From assembly GCA_030698935.1 (NCBI GenBank), contig JAUYLR010000001.1, forward strand, positions 1 through 8,457: DNA of 8,457 nt, given 5' to 3'. Source of the stretch: a bacterium. GTDB lineage: Bacteria; Patescibacteriota; Minisyncoccia; Phycocordibacterales; UBA2100. The translations under genes were made by a program, and so were the position numbers. The notes under the pieces are model-generated. The model saw nothing but the letters and a program-made list of their open reading frames with translations, did not search any database and had not been told where the DNA came from. Shown in pieces: positions 1-7,095 of the stretch. How positions within the stretch are numbered: position 1 is the stretch's first letter; every line of letters starts with the position of its first letter.

Positions 1-1
1 T

Positions 2-253
2 AATCATTTACAAACTGATCCGCTCACATTACGGTATCTGCGAAGAACATGTTCCGAGCCGGAAGCGTTAGAGCTAATTAAGAAGAGGATAGAGTATGCA
101 AAGAGTGTCTTAAAAAATGGCCCGCTTCCGAGGAGTTTTTCTTATTTACGTAATGATGGACACGTCACACCAGTAGACTGGGAACCGACCCAAGAAAAAC
201 GGGTGCAATTGCGCGACTCTGGGGAGAAATCTGGGCCGAAAAACGGTCGCTAA
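2..253 (+). CDS. C-terminal fragment of an unrecognised protein
   Basis: The frame starting at base 2 is open from the window edge to a TAA at 251-253, giving 83 residues with no start in view. The 5' part of the gene therefore lies outside the window. The fragment is hydrophilic and rich in Arg, Lys and Glu, with a likely helix (EALELIKKRIEYAKSVLKNG) followed by a basic, Pro/Gly-rich tail ending in PKNGR. There is no membrane segment, and I do not recognise the family. It points the same way as gyrA and ends 66 bases before it. An open frame of this length could occur by chance in a few percent of cases, so coding is likely but not certain. Confidence 0.5.
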   Translation, partial: NHLQTDPLTLRYLRRTCSEPEALELIKKRIEYAKSVLKNGPLPRSFSYLRNDGHVTPVDWEPTQEKRVQLRDSGEKSGPKNGR

Positions 254-280
254 TATCCCTAACTGAAAAGTCTAAATGGA

Positions 281-310
281 TTGGAAATAGCTCGTTATTT
301 ATGATAGAAT
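281..310 (+). promoter_or_regulatory. gyrA promoter, probably giving a leaderless mRNA
   Basis: A sigma-70-like promoter is visible: -35 TTGGAA (281-286), an 18-base spacer, and -10 TAGAAT (305-310) preceded by TG and one base (302-304), an extended -10. The -10 ends only 9 bases before the gyrA ATG at 320. Transcription should therefore begin at or within a few bases of the start codon. No Shine-Dalgarno sequence lies upstream of the ATG, which agrees with leaderless initiation. Confidence 0.6.
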
Positions 311-319
311 TGAACAAAT

Positions 320-3300
320 ATGGCTCGTAAGAATGAAGGAAAGCAACCCGCCAAAGGCGGGTCCCCAGCCAGAGGCGGGCAAGGCGCCTCTGGCGGAGAA
401 ATCCCCGCACGAGCGGGGGCCGGCATAATAACCAGAAGCATCACGACGGAAATGCGCGAGTCGTATCTTGACTATGCGATGTCCGTCATCACGGCGCGCG
501 CGCTCCCCGATGTGCGCGACGGATTAAAGCCGGTGCACCGGAGGATTTTATACGCGATGCAGGAAGCGGGACTTTCCGCAGGAGCAAAGACGCGCAAGTC
601 GGCGACGGTCGTTGGAGACGTGATAGGAAAATACCATCCGCACGGCGACGTTGCCGTTTACGATTCCATGGTAAAGATGGCGCAAGATTTTACGATGCGC
701 TATCCGCTCATCATCGGGCAAGGAAATTTCGGTTGTTTTACGAAAGACACGAAAGTCCGGCTCGCAGACGGCCGCAATCTCACGTTTGGCGAATTAATCG
801 CAGAGGATGCAAAGGGAAAGAAAAACTATACGTTTACGATTACCGCCGAAGGGCGCGTTGCGATTGCGCCCATTGAAAAGCCGCGCCGAACGAAACGGGG
901 AGCTGAAATTATGAAAGTCGTCCTCGATTCCGAAGAAAGTATCCGCTGTACGCTAAACCATAAATTCTTATTGAAAGACCAAACTTATGTAGAGGCGCAG
1001 AATCTCGTGCCCGGCACGTCACTGATGCCGCTGTATACACGCGCATCAACTTCGGCAGATGTCCCGCTTACAGACATGAAAGGTTATGAGATGGTGTTGC
1101 AGCCGCTCCAAAAAAAGTGGGAGTTCGTACACCATATTGCGGACGCATACAATATTGAGCACAACGTTTACAAAACATCTGCCGGTCGTGTGCGACATCA
1201 TGCAGATTTCAACAAATTAAACAACAGCCCCGACAACATACAGAGGATGCAATGGCTTGCGCACTGGCGTCTGCACTCCGCTCTTGCCGGAGAACGACAC
1301 AAGAACGACCCTGAATATGTGAAGAAAATTGCAGAGGGCAGGGAAGCTTTCTGGTCTGACGCCAAAAATCGCGACGCATATGCCAAGCGAATTTCAAGGC
1401 GAAATACTGAAAACTGGCAGAATGAGGAGTATCGGGAACATATGCGGAAATTCCTGAGTGAGATGAACAAGGAATATATTAGAAAGCACCCGGAAAAACG
1501 AGAGGAGTTTAGCAAGCGCGCAACGCGCACTCTTACCCGACTTTGGAAATATCCCGCATATCAGCAATTCATGCACGAGAAAATCGTGAAGGGAAATAAA
1601 AATCACACAACGAACAAGACCGGGAAGTTGAAATTTGATGCTGTGTGCAAACGGGTTTTATCGGATGGAAAGAAGTTGACCGAGCGTGCATATGAGGAGA
1701 CGCGCCTGCGCGTCTATCCGTATGGCCGAGCAACCATGTGGAAGACTGGAGTGTCGAAGTACTATTCGGGAAACGTGGAAAGAATTCCTGCGGAAATTAA
1801 CGGCAATCACAAAGTCTTGCGAGTGGAATTCCTACAAGAGCGCGAGGACGTCTACGACTTAACGGTTCCAGAAACGCATAACTTTGCATTATCGGCGGGG
1901 ATTTTCGTACACAATTCAATTGACGGCGACTCGGCGGCGGCCTACCGGTACACGGAGGCGAAGATGTCCAAGCTCGCGTCCTTGATGATGAACGACATTG
2001 ACAGAGACACGGTGGATTTCCTTCCGAACTACGACAACACAAAAAAAGAACCATCTGTCCTGCCTGCCGCGTTTCCCAATCTTCTTGTGAACGGAACGCT
2101 CGGCATCGCCGTCGGTATGGCGACCAACATTCCCCCGCATAACATCCGCGAAGTCTGCGAGGCGGCCATACATTTAATAGAAGACCCCGACGCGACGACC
2201 GACGATTTAATGAAATTCGTACAGGGTCCCGATTTCCCGACGGGGTGCATCGCGTTTAATGAAAAAGACATCGCGCACGCGTATGCCACGGGGCGCGGCG
2301 GCGTCGTGGTGCGCGGAAATGCGGAAATCACAGAGGGCAAAAAGGGCGACTATCAAATCGTTGTGACCTCAATCCCCTTCCGCGTCAACAAATCCGACCT
2401 CCTCACTAAAATCGCCGACCTCGTGCACGAAAAGAAAATTGAGGGCATACGGGACATCCGAGACGAATCCACCAAGGATATCCGCGTCGTGATTGAGCTT
2501 AAGGGCAACGCCCATCCGCAGACCGTCCTCAACTATTTGTACAAACACACCCAGCTTGAGGAAACGTTCCACTACAATGTCGTGGCGCTTGTGGACGGCG
2601 TCCCGCAGACGCTTTCCCTCAAAGCGCTTATTGAGTACTTCGTTCTGCACCGCAAAGAAGTGGTGACGCGCAGGGCGAAATTTGATTTGAAACAGGCGCA
2701 GGCGCGCGAACACATTCTGCTGGGGCTCTCAAAAGCGCTGGACCACATTGACGAAATCATCAAGCTCATCAAGAAGAGCGCGGACGTGGATGCGGCGCGC
2801 CTCGCCTTGATGAAGACGTTTAAATTCTCCGAGTTGCAGGCGAACGCGATTCTTGAAATGCGCCTGCAGAAACTCGCGGGACTGGAGCGCAAGAAAATAG
2901 AAGACGAATTGAAAGAGGTGCAGGCGCTTATTGAGCATCTGCTTGCGCTCCTCAAGAGCACGAAAAAGTTGATGGAAGTGATTACGAAAGAAATACGCGA
3001 GGTCATAGAGAAATACGGAGACCTGCGGCGCACAAAAATCGTGAAGCGCGCGGCGACTATTCTCTCGGCGGAAGATTTGGTGGCCGACGAAGACAGCGTC
3101 TTGGTGCTTACGCAGGGCGGATACATCAAGCGCACGAACCCGAACGAGTACCGCCGGCAGAAGCGCGGCGGCGTCGGCGTCATGGATTTGGATACGAAAG
3201 AGGAGGATTTTGTAACGCAGTTCTTGACCGCGAGCGCGCACAACGACATTCTCTTTTTCTCCGACCGCGGAAAAGCGTACCAGCTGAAGATGTACGACCT

Positions 3301-4051
3301 TCCGGAAGGAAAGCGCGCCACGAAAGGAAAATCAATCATGAACTTCCTCTCGCTTGAGCAGGGGGAAACCGTCACCTCCGTTTTGGCGATGCCGAAGGAA
3401 ATAAAGGCGAGCGAGGGTCTTTCCTTGGTGCTCGCAACAAAGAACGGCACGATTAAGAAAGTGGCCGCCGACAAGTTCCGCGACGTGCGCCGGAGCGGGC
3501 TCATTTCAATCACGCTGGATAAAGGAGACGCGCTTATCTGCGCGCGGTTCGCGCGCAAGGGGGATGATATTATATTGACGACCTCAAAGGGGCAATCAAT
3601 CAGGTTCGCGGAATCCGATGTGCGCGAAATGGGCAGGCAGGCAGGCGGGGTGCGGGGCATCAAAATTGGTGCGGGAGATTTTGTCGTCGGTTCCGACATT
3701 GTGCCTGCGTCTTCCAAGAGCGCCGAACTCCTCGTGCTTTCTTCAACAGGTTATGGAAAGAAGACCAAACTGTCTGAATACAAAACGCAGGGCCGCGGCG
3801 GTTCCGGAATCAAAACGATGTCTATTACAGCCAAGACCAAACAGCTTGTGGGCGCGGCAGTAGTGACAGGAGGCAAATCAGGCGGTGAATTGGTGGCGAT
3901 TTCTCAAAAGGGCACCGCGATACGCACGGGCCTTGATGAGATTTCTACGTTGAGCCGCGCAACGCAGGGCGTCCGCGTGATGAAACTCCGCGAGAACGAC
4001 AAAGTTGCGTCGTTTGTCGTCTTTCCGGCTGATGAAGATGCGGTAGAATAG
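320..4051 (+). CDS. gyrA: DNA gyrase subunit A interrupted by an intein
   Basis: This is subunit A of DNA gyrase, the type IIA topoisomerase that introduces negative supercoils using GyrB and ATP. Without the intein (residues 139-532) the protein is about 849 residues, a normal GyrA length. Visible hallmarks are SYLDYAMSVI and RALPDVRDGLKPVHRRILYAM, the winged-helix segment around HPHGDVAVYD, GQGNFG joined after splicing to SIDGDSAAAYRYTEA with catalytic Tyr544 (E. coli Tyr122), then PNLLVNGTLGIAVGMATNIPPHN. The C-terminal beta-pinwheel carries a GyrA-box-like QKRGGVG (947-953), favouring GyrA over ParC. E. coli position 83 is Val here (Val111), while Asp87 is kept (Asp115). Relative to E. 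coli there is a 28-residue N-terminal extension, low in complexity and encoded by palindromes. The ATG at 320 fits the promoter. The next gene starts 5 bases after the stop, so the two are probably co-transcribed. Confidence 0.97.
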   Translation: MARKNEGKQPAKGGSPARGGQGASGGEIPARAGAGIITRSITTEMRESYLDYAMSVITARALPDVRDGLKPVHRRILYAMQEAGLSAGAKTRKSATVVGDVIGKYHPHGDVAVYDSMVKMAQDFTMRYPLIIGQGNFGCFTKDTKVRLADGRNLTFGELIAEDAKGKKNYTFTITAEGRVAIAPIEKPRRTKRGAEIMKVVLDSEESIRCTLNHKFLLKDQTYVEAQNLVPGTSLMPLYTRASTSADVPLTDMKGYEMVLQPLQKKWEFVHHIADAYNIEHNVYKTSAGRVRHHADFNKLNNSPDNIQRMQWLAHWRLHSALAGERHKNDPEYVKKIAEGREAFWSDAKNRDAYAKRISRRNTENWQNEEYREHMRKFLSEMNKEYIRKHPEKREEFSKRATRTLTRLWKYPAYQQFMHEKIVKGNKNHTTNKTGKLKFDAVCKRVLSDGKKLTERAYEETRLRVYPYGRATMWKTGVSKYYSGNVERIPAEINGNHKVLRVEFLQEREDVYDLTVPETHNFALSAGIFVHNSIDGDSAAAYRYTEAKMSKLASLMMNDIDRDTVDFLPNYDNTKKEPSVLPAAFPNLLVNGTLGIAVGMATNIPPHNIREVCEAAIHLIEDPDATTDDLMKFVQGPDFPTGCIAFNEKDIAHAYATGRGGVVVRGNAEITEGKKGDYQIVVTSIPFRVNKSDLLTKIADLVHEKKIEGIRDIRDESTKDIRVVIELKGNAHPQTVLNYLYKHTQLEETFHYNVVALVDGVPQTLSLKALIEYFVLHRKEVVTRRAKFDLKQAQAREHILLGLSKALDHIDEIIKLIKKSADVDAARLALMKTFKFSELQANAILEMRLQKLAGLERKKIEDELKEVQALIEHLLALLKSTKKLMEVITKEIREVIEKYGDLRRTKIVKRAATILSAEDLVADEDSVLVLTQGGYIKRTNPNEYRRQKRGGVGVMDLDTKEEDFVTQFLTASAHNDILFFSDRGKAYQLKMYDLPEGKRATKGKSIMNFLSLEQGETVTSVLAMPKEIKASEGLSLVLATKNGTIKKVAADKFRDVRRSGLISITLDKGDALICARFARKGDDIILTTSKGQSIRFAESDVREMGRQAGGVRGIKIGAGDFVVGSDIVPASSKSAELLVLSSTGYGKKTKLSEYKTQGRGGSGIKTMSITAKTKQLVGAAVVTGGKSGGELVAISQKGTAIRTGLDEISTLSRATQGVRVMKLRENDKVASFVVFPADEDAVE
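347..418. repeat. Three tandem GC-rich palindromes inside the gyrA N-terminal coding region
   Basis: Three perfect stems lie in a row. CCCGCC/GGCGGG is at 347-352/356-361 with an AAA loop. A 10-bp stem GCCAGAGGCG/CGCCTCTGGC is at 368-377/385-394 with a 7-base loop. CCCCGC/GCGGGG is at 403-408/413-418 with a 4-base loop. They encode the Gly/Ala/Pro-rich stretch of residues 10-33 just before the first conserved GyrA segment. The same 'gcccgcc / ggcgggc' words recur inside elements B (7207-7213, 7306-7312) and C (8170-8176, 8268-8274). They look like REP-type palindromes that expanded in frame at a tolerant position. Confidence 0.75.
734..1915 (+). other. GyrA intein with HNH homing endonuclease domain (residues 139-532)
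   Basis: This is a self-splicing protein insert of 394 residues in the GyrA reading frame. Block A starts at Cys139 (CFTKDTKVRLADG). Block B has the TxxH motif TLNH (211-214). Block F is VYDLTVPETHNFAL with His520. Block G ends FVHN with the His531-Asn532 pair, and the first C-extein residue is Ser533. All residues needed for splicing are present, so it is predicted active. The insert lies between the equivalents of E. coli Gly110 and Ser111, 11 residues before the catalytic Tyr. The middle has no LAGLIDADG motif. It carries an HNH nuclease: His271-His272, His293-His294 with ADFNKLNNSPDNI, then His315 and His319. After it (about 320-440) comes a basic region with repeated Trp/Tyr-centred units (AFWSDAKNRDAYAKRI, NWQNEEYREHMRKFL, LWKYPAYQQFMHEKI), similar in style to DNA-binding repeats of HNH homing enzymes. 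Confidence 0.93.
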
Positions 4052-4056
4052 CAGGC

Positions 4057-4908
4057 ATGGCTGACACGGGAGGAAAACTCGGGGCGATGCGGCAAACTCT
4101 TCCGCAAAGGATTGAGTACGGACCGGAAGCCGTCGCGAAACTCACCGACAAGGAGCTGTACGGGTACGAACCCGACAAGAGCTTTGCTGTGCATAGCAGC
4201 AACAAGCGGGCCACAACGTACATGCCAAAACCGGTTGCAATGCTCGCGCGGGCAAAAGGAGATGCTATCAAACCTGTATGTACCGCACTATTAAGGCGTT
4301 TTAAAATCATCGGGCCTGATGAAACAATTACCCGTGGGGGACCTTTCACGGGAGCGGGCACATCAGACGAAGTGCGCCCGGAGGAAATAAAGTGTGCCGT
4401 TCTCATGTTACTTGGAATGAACATCGCGGACGCGAAGGAGGCCTCTGATTATGGTGCCAACAAACCGCTGCACCTTTCGGCCACATTTAATTCATTTATA
4501 AAAAAGACCGAAAGGGACAGACTGTTGTATCCGCTAAAACATCCCGGTGATTTTCCCGAATTAGCCGGGGCGCTAGACTGGATGGCGCAGTGTCCGGGGG
4601 TGGATGTTGAGCATATCTTCAAGACCAACCGGATACCTCTCCTACATCCGGTTGATGATGAACATACATATATAGTGCCGCTGGGAGCGGTGCTCTCCGT
4701 CATGGGGAGAGCCGCGGAGGGGATGACCGTGGAGGATATATCCGGAAGTGAGCACGGGTCACCTGCTATGACTCTTTCGAAGACAGCTGTGGAAAACTTA
4801 TTGTCAGGAAGTGCGAGCCCTTTTTCACCCGCAGTCCTCGCTTGGGTGGGGAAAAGACGAACCGAGAAACAAACACAAAAATCAGATCCGGAGAAGCCGC
4901 GCGGTTGA
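4057..4908 (+). CDS. Hypothetical protein with two possible helix-turn-helix segments
   Basis: A soluble protein of 283 residues that I do not recognise, with no signal peptide or membrane helix. Two segments resemble the helix-turn-helix pattern of LuxR-type or sigma-like regulators: about 108-156 (EEIKCAVLMLLGMNIADAKE through the Thr-Phe-Asn-Ser-Phe helix to ERDRL) and about 209-252 (LGAVLSVMGRAAEGMTVEDI and the following helix). The fit is by eye only, so a DNA-binding role is a suggestion. The tail (266-283) is very basic. The start is 5 bases after the gyrA stop, implying one operon. A second in-frame ATG at 4087 (Met11) has GGGAGG (4068-4073) 13 bases upstream, so the true start could be there. 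Element A begins 13 bases after the stop codon. Confidence 0.8.
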   Translation: MADTGGKLGAMRQTLPQRIEYGPEAVAKLTDKELYGYEPDKSFAVHSSNKRATTYMPKPVAMLARAKGDAIKPVCTALLRRFKIIGPDETITRGGPFTGAGTSDEVRPEEIKCAVLMLLGMNIADAKEASDYGANKPLHLSATFNSFIKKTERDRLLYPLKHPGDFPELAGALDWMAQCPGVDVEHIFKTNRIPLLHPVDDEHTYIVPLGAVLSVMGRAAEGMTVEDISGSEHGSPAMTLSKTAVENLLSGSASPFSPAVLAWVGKRRTEKQTQKSDPEKPRG

Positions 4909-4921
4909 TTCTACCGGTTTC

Positions 4922-5051
4922 CCCCGTTAGAAGTCAGGCGTAAAAGATAATTCGAAGAATTCTCTTTTACATATCCAACATACAAAGGAGATATCATTAG
5001 CATCTCTGTTGTTTCGTAGGATGTTTGCATAGTCCCTGACTTCTAACGGGG
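4922..5051. mobile_element. Element A: 130-bp inverted-repeat element (CCCGTTAGARG family)
   Basis: The ends are perfect 17-bp inverted repeats: CCCCGTTAGAAGTCAGG (4922-4938) and its complement (5035-5051). The outer part matches the ends of elements B and C. The direct repeat GTTTC flanks it (4917-4921 and 5051-5055); counted as TTTC (4918-4921/5052-5055) it lies exactly outside the element, as a target-site duplication would. The interior is AT-rich and unrelated to B and C. It holds a strong hairpin at 4940-4970 (two 14-base arms with one mismatch, GAA loop) and a weaker second arm at roughly 4975-5028, so a single strand could fold into a three-way junction. It has no open reading frame and no T-tract at either end, so it is not a standard terminator. 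Confidence 0.7.
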
Positions 5052-5054
5052 TTT

Positions 5055-5075
5055 CCCCACCTTATCTTTGTGGGG
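5055..5075. other. Small hairpin between element A and the methyltransferase promoter
   Basis: A perfect 6-bp stem CCCCAC/GTGGGG (5055-5060/5070-5075) with a 9-base loop follows element A directly. No run of T follows it, so it is not a convincing terminator; its role is unknown. Confidence 0.35.
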
Positions 5076-5098
5076 CACATGTGCGATTTTAATCGTTA

Positions 5099-5104
5099 TA
5101 TACT
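5099..5104 (+). promoter_or_regulatory. Putative -10 box of the methyltransferase gene
   Basis: TATACT lies 7 bases before the ATG at 5112, the spacing expected if transcription starts at or next to the start codon (leaderless). The -35 region at 17-18 bases is weak (around 5075-5081), and there is no Shine-Dalgarno sequence. The arrangement matches the gyrA promoter in this window, which supports it. Confidence 0.45.
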
Positions 5105-5111
5105 GTAGTGG

Positions 5112-5681
5112 ATGCAAACCGCCAAAACGGTCGCTGTTAAAGTTACTCATTCTCCATTTGCGCATCCCGCGCGCAATGTCGGGGCGCTCGGCATAACTCC
5201 CGGCATGAAGGTTGCCGATTTCGGCTCCGGCGGCGGGGCCTATACGCTTGCCATCGCCGAGTCACTGACAAACAGCGGACATGTGTATGCGATAGACGTG
5301 CAGAGAGACCTTTTGCGCAAAACGAAGAATGAGGCGCACAAGCGGGGATACAAGAATGTGGAGATAATTTGGGGCGACTTGGAATATGCCGGTGCCGCGA
5401 AAATCGCGGATGGGGCGCTTGACGTAGTTCTCATTTCCAACCTTCTGTTCCAAATTAACGACAAAAACGCCGTGCTCGCGGAGGCGCGGCGCGTGCTCAA
5501 ACCATCCGGCCGGCTTGTTATAATTGACTGGAGCGATTCATTCGGCGGTATGGGTCCGCAGGAAGTTGATGTCGTCACAAAAGAGGCAACCGAGTCGCTC
5601 GCCCTATCCTGTGGTTTTGAACATGTTCGTGAATTTCCCGCCGGCTCGCACCATTACGGCCTTGTATTTCGCAAAAAATAA
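5112..5681 (+). CDS. Class I SAM-dependent methyltransferase
   Basis: A 189-residue, single-domain Rossmann-fold methyltransferase of the UbiE/Methyltransf_11/31 type. The SAM-binding motif I is VADFGSGGG (34-42). The acidic residue at the end of strand 2 is Asp62 in YAIDVQ. GDLEY (88-92) is the motif II/III region. LDVVLISNLLFQI (103-115) is the motif IV strand. ARRVLKPSGRLVIIDW (125-140) is the typical motif V/VI segment with the Leu-Lys-Pro-Gly-like turn. The segment MKVADFGSGGG is preceded by LGITPG, as in many of these enzymes. The acceptor substrate cannot be told from the sequence, because the family covers quinones, small metabolites and arsenite. It has its own likely promoter and lies alone between two intergenic repeat structures, so it seems independent of its neighbours. 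Confidence 0.88.
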   Translation: MQTAKTVAVKVTHSPFAHPARNVGALGITPGMKVADFGSGGGAYTLAIAESLTNSGHVYAIDVQRDLLRKTKNEAHKRGYKNVEIIWGDLEYAGAAKIADGALDVVLISNLLFQINDKNAVLAEARRVLKPSGRLVIIDWSDSFGGMGPQEVDVVTKEATESLALSCGFEHVREFPAGSHHYGLVFRKK

Positions 5682-5683
5682 TG

Positions 5684-5783
5684 CGCAAATCTACGAATGT
5701 ATGCCAATCTACAAATGTCTACAAATAATCAAAGTGGGTATTTGTAGCTATTCATATCATTCGGATTATTCGCAGATTGGAAC
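5684..5783. repeat. Intergenic inverted repeat built from 'tctacgaatgt' units
   Basis: The 108-base gap between the methyltransferase and the solute-binding protein is almost wholly repeat. The left arm has three direct copies of a degenerate 11-mer: TCTACGAATGT (5690-5700), TCTACAAATGT (5708-5718) and TCTACAAATAA (5718-5728). The right arm carries the reverse complement (AATCTGCGAAT read on the other strand, about 5770-5780). The centre is a perfect 9-bp hairpin, CTACAAATA/TATTTGTAG (5719-5727/5739-5747) with an 11-base loop. The whole can fold into one long imperfect stem. It is unrelated in sequence to elements A-C. Confidence 0.6.
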
Positions 5784-5789
5784 TTCGTC

Positions 5790-7094
5790 ATGAACAAATT
5801 ATCTATTTTCCAAATCATTCTGCTCATTATATTCGGCGTGCTCGGCGTTGCGGGAGTGTTGATTTTTGCCTTCGCAAGCTCCGGCAACGACAGCACGAGC
5901 GTCGGCGAGGTTCTCATATGGGGCGATATTGATTCAAAAGCAATGGACGCAGTCCTGCAGGAGGCCGCCGCAACGAACCAAGACTTGCAACAGGTCACGT
6001 ATGTCCAAAAAGACGCGACGACATACGAATCCGAGCTCGTGAACGCGCTCGCAGACGGCTCCGGCCCCGATTTGTTTATTTTGCGGCAGGACTATCTGCT
6101 CCGTAATGCGGGGCGGATAATTCCGGTACCCGTGGAATCTCTGCCGCCCGCGCAGTTTAATGCTCTGTTCATTGACGCCGCCCGCGTTTTCCTGGGAGTA
6201 AACGGCGCACTCGGCGTTCCGCTCTCGGCAGACCCGCTCGTACTCTATTGGAACAAAGACACCTTGAGCGCCGCCGGTTACGCAAAACCGCCGGCCACGT
6301 GGACTGAAGTAGAGTCTATGGCGGAACCGTTGCAGCAGCGCGATGACGGCGGTGCAATTAAGAAAAGCGCGATAGCGCTCGGAGAGTATACAAACATAAC
6401 CAACGCCAAGGATATGCTAAGCGTGCTTATTCTTCAGGCGGGCGGAGCGATAATGACTCCGGACAATACCGGACACCTCGTGCCGGGACTTACGCCGGGA
6501 GCCAACGCCTCGGGGCAAACGCCGGAAAGCGCCTTGCGTTATTACACGCAATTTTCAAATCCTTCCAGTCCCCATTACTCATGGAGCAGGTCTATGCCGG
6601 AGTCGCGTAAGGCATTCGCCGCCGGCGACACGGCGCTGTATATCGGCTTTGCGAGCGAAGGGCCGGAAATCGCGCGTATGAATCCGAATCTCAATTTCGC
6701 CGTTGCGGCATTGCCGCAATTTGCCGACAGCGCCAGCGTGGCGAACACGGCCCATGTGTACGGTATTTCAATTTCGCGCACGACCAAGAATCAGCTCGGC
6801 GCTCTGAGGGTGGCGCTACAGTTCGGGTCTCCCGCATCCGGCATGGGCAGAAACCTCGGAACAGTTCTCGGCGTCCCCAGCGTGTTGCGCGATGTGCTTG
6901 CGCTGCCGGCGACCGGAACAAACGACCTGTACAAACGGGAGGCGCTCATTTCGCGCTCGTGGTTTGACCCGGACCCCAAGAAGACATCCGCCATATTACA
7001 GGCTATGATTGAAAATATTACCAGCGGGTCTTTCAGTCTCACGGACGCAATTCAGCGCGCCAATCAGGAACTAAGTCAGATTACGGCACTATGA
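5790..7094 (+). CDS. Membrane-anchored extracellular solute-binding protein (family 1-like)
   Basis: A 434-residue periplasmic-type binding protein of the sugar-binding (SBP family 1) fold. One hydrophobic helix (about 6-30) follows MNKLSIFQ. No lipobox Cys or clear cleavage site is seen, so it is probably an N-terminal anchor with the binding domain outside the cell. Family signs are GEVLIWGDID (39-48), a Tyr-Glu-Ser-Glu-Leu helix before GSGPDLFIL (90-98), GVPLSADPLVLYWNKD (142-157) with PPATW (167-171), and a late segment with ALYIGFASEGPEIARMNPN and FAVAALPQ. No ABC permease or ATPase gene lies next to it. The neighbours are T4SS pilin-like genes, which suggests a role in surface capture or with an envelope apparatus rather than a classic ABC importer. 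The stop TGA lies within the left copy of the ATGAA repeat of element B; before that insertion it would have overlapped the next gene's ATG. Confidence 0.87.
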   Translation: MNKLSIFQIILLIIFGVLGVAGVLIFAFASSGNDSTSVGEVLIWGDIDSKAMDAVLQEAAATNQDLQQVTYVQKDATTYESELVNALADGSGPDLFILRQDYLLRNAGRIIPVPVESLPPAQFNALFIDAARVFLGVNGALGVPLSADPLVLYWNKDTLSAAGYAKPPATWTEVESMAEPLQQRDDGGAIKKSAIALGEYTNITNAKDMLSVLILQAGGAIMTPDNTGHLVPGLTPGANASGQTPESALRYYTQFSNPSSPHYSWSRSMPESRKAFAAGDTALYIGFASEGPEIARMNPNLNFAVAALPQFADSASVANTAHVYGISISRTTKNQLGALRVALQFGSPASGMGRNLGTVLGVPSVLRDVLALPATGTNDLYKREALISRSWFDPDPKKTSAILQAMIENITSGSFSLTDAIQRANQELSQITAL

Positions 7095-7095
7095 A

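Noticed and set aside
165..410. Minus-strand open frame across the gyrA start
   Set aside because: It covers the gyrA promoter and the palindromic N-terminal codons and overlaps the open partial frame at 2-253. No supporting motif.
2572..3717. Long minus-strand open frame (381 residues) inside gyrA
   Set aside because: It lies wholly opposite the conserved GyrA body and C-terminal domain. Its Ser/Arg-rich composition is what the antisense of GC-rich coding DNA gives, and no domain is recognisable.
3618..3863. Plus-strand open frame in another frame within gyrA, and the GGCA-rich tandem stretch near 3630
   Set aside because: The real frame here encodes the conserved EMGRQAGGVRGIK segment of the GyrA C-terminal domain, so the repeat-like DNA is explained by codons.
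4922..5051. Element A as an intrinsic terminator or riboswitch
   Set aside because: There is no T-tract after either arm. The ends are shared with elements B and C in other contexts, and flanking direct repeats fit insertion better. A secondary role in termination is not excluded.
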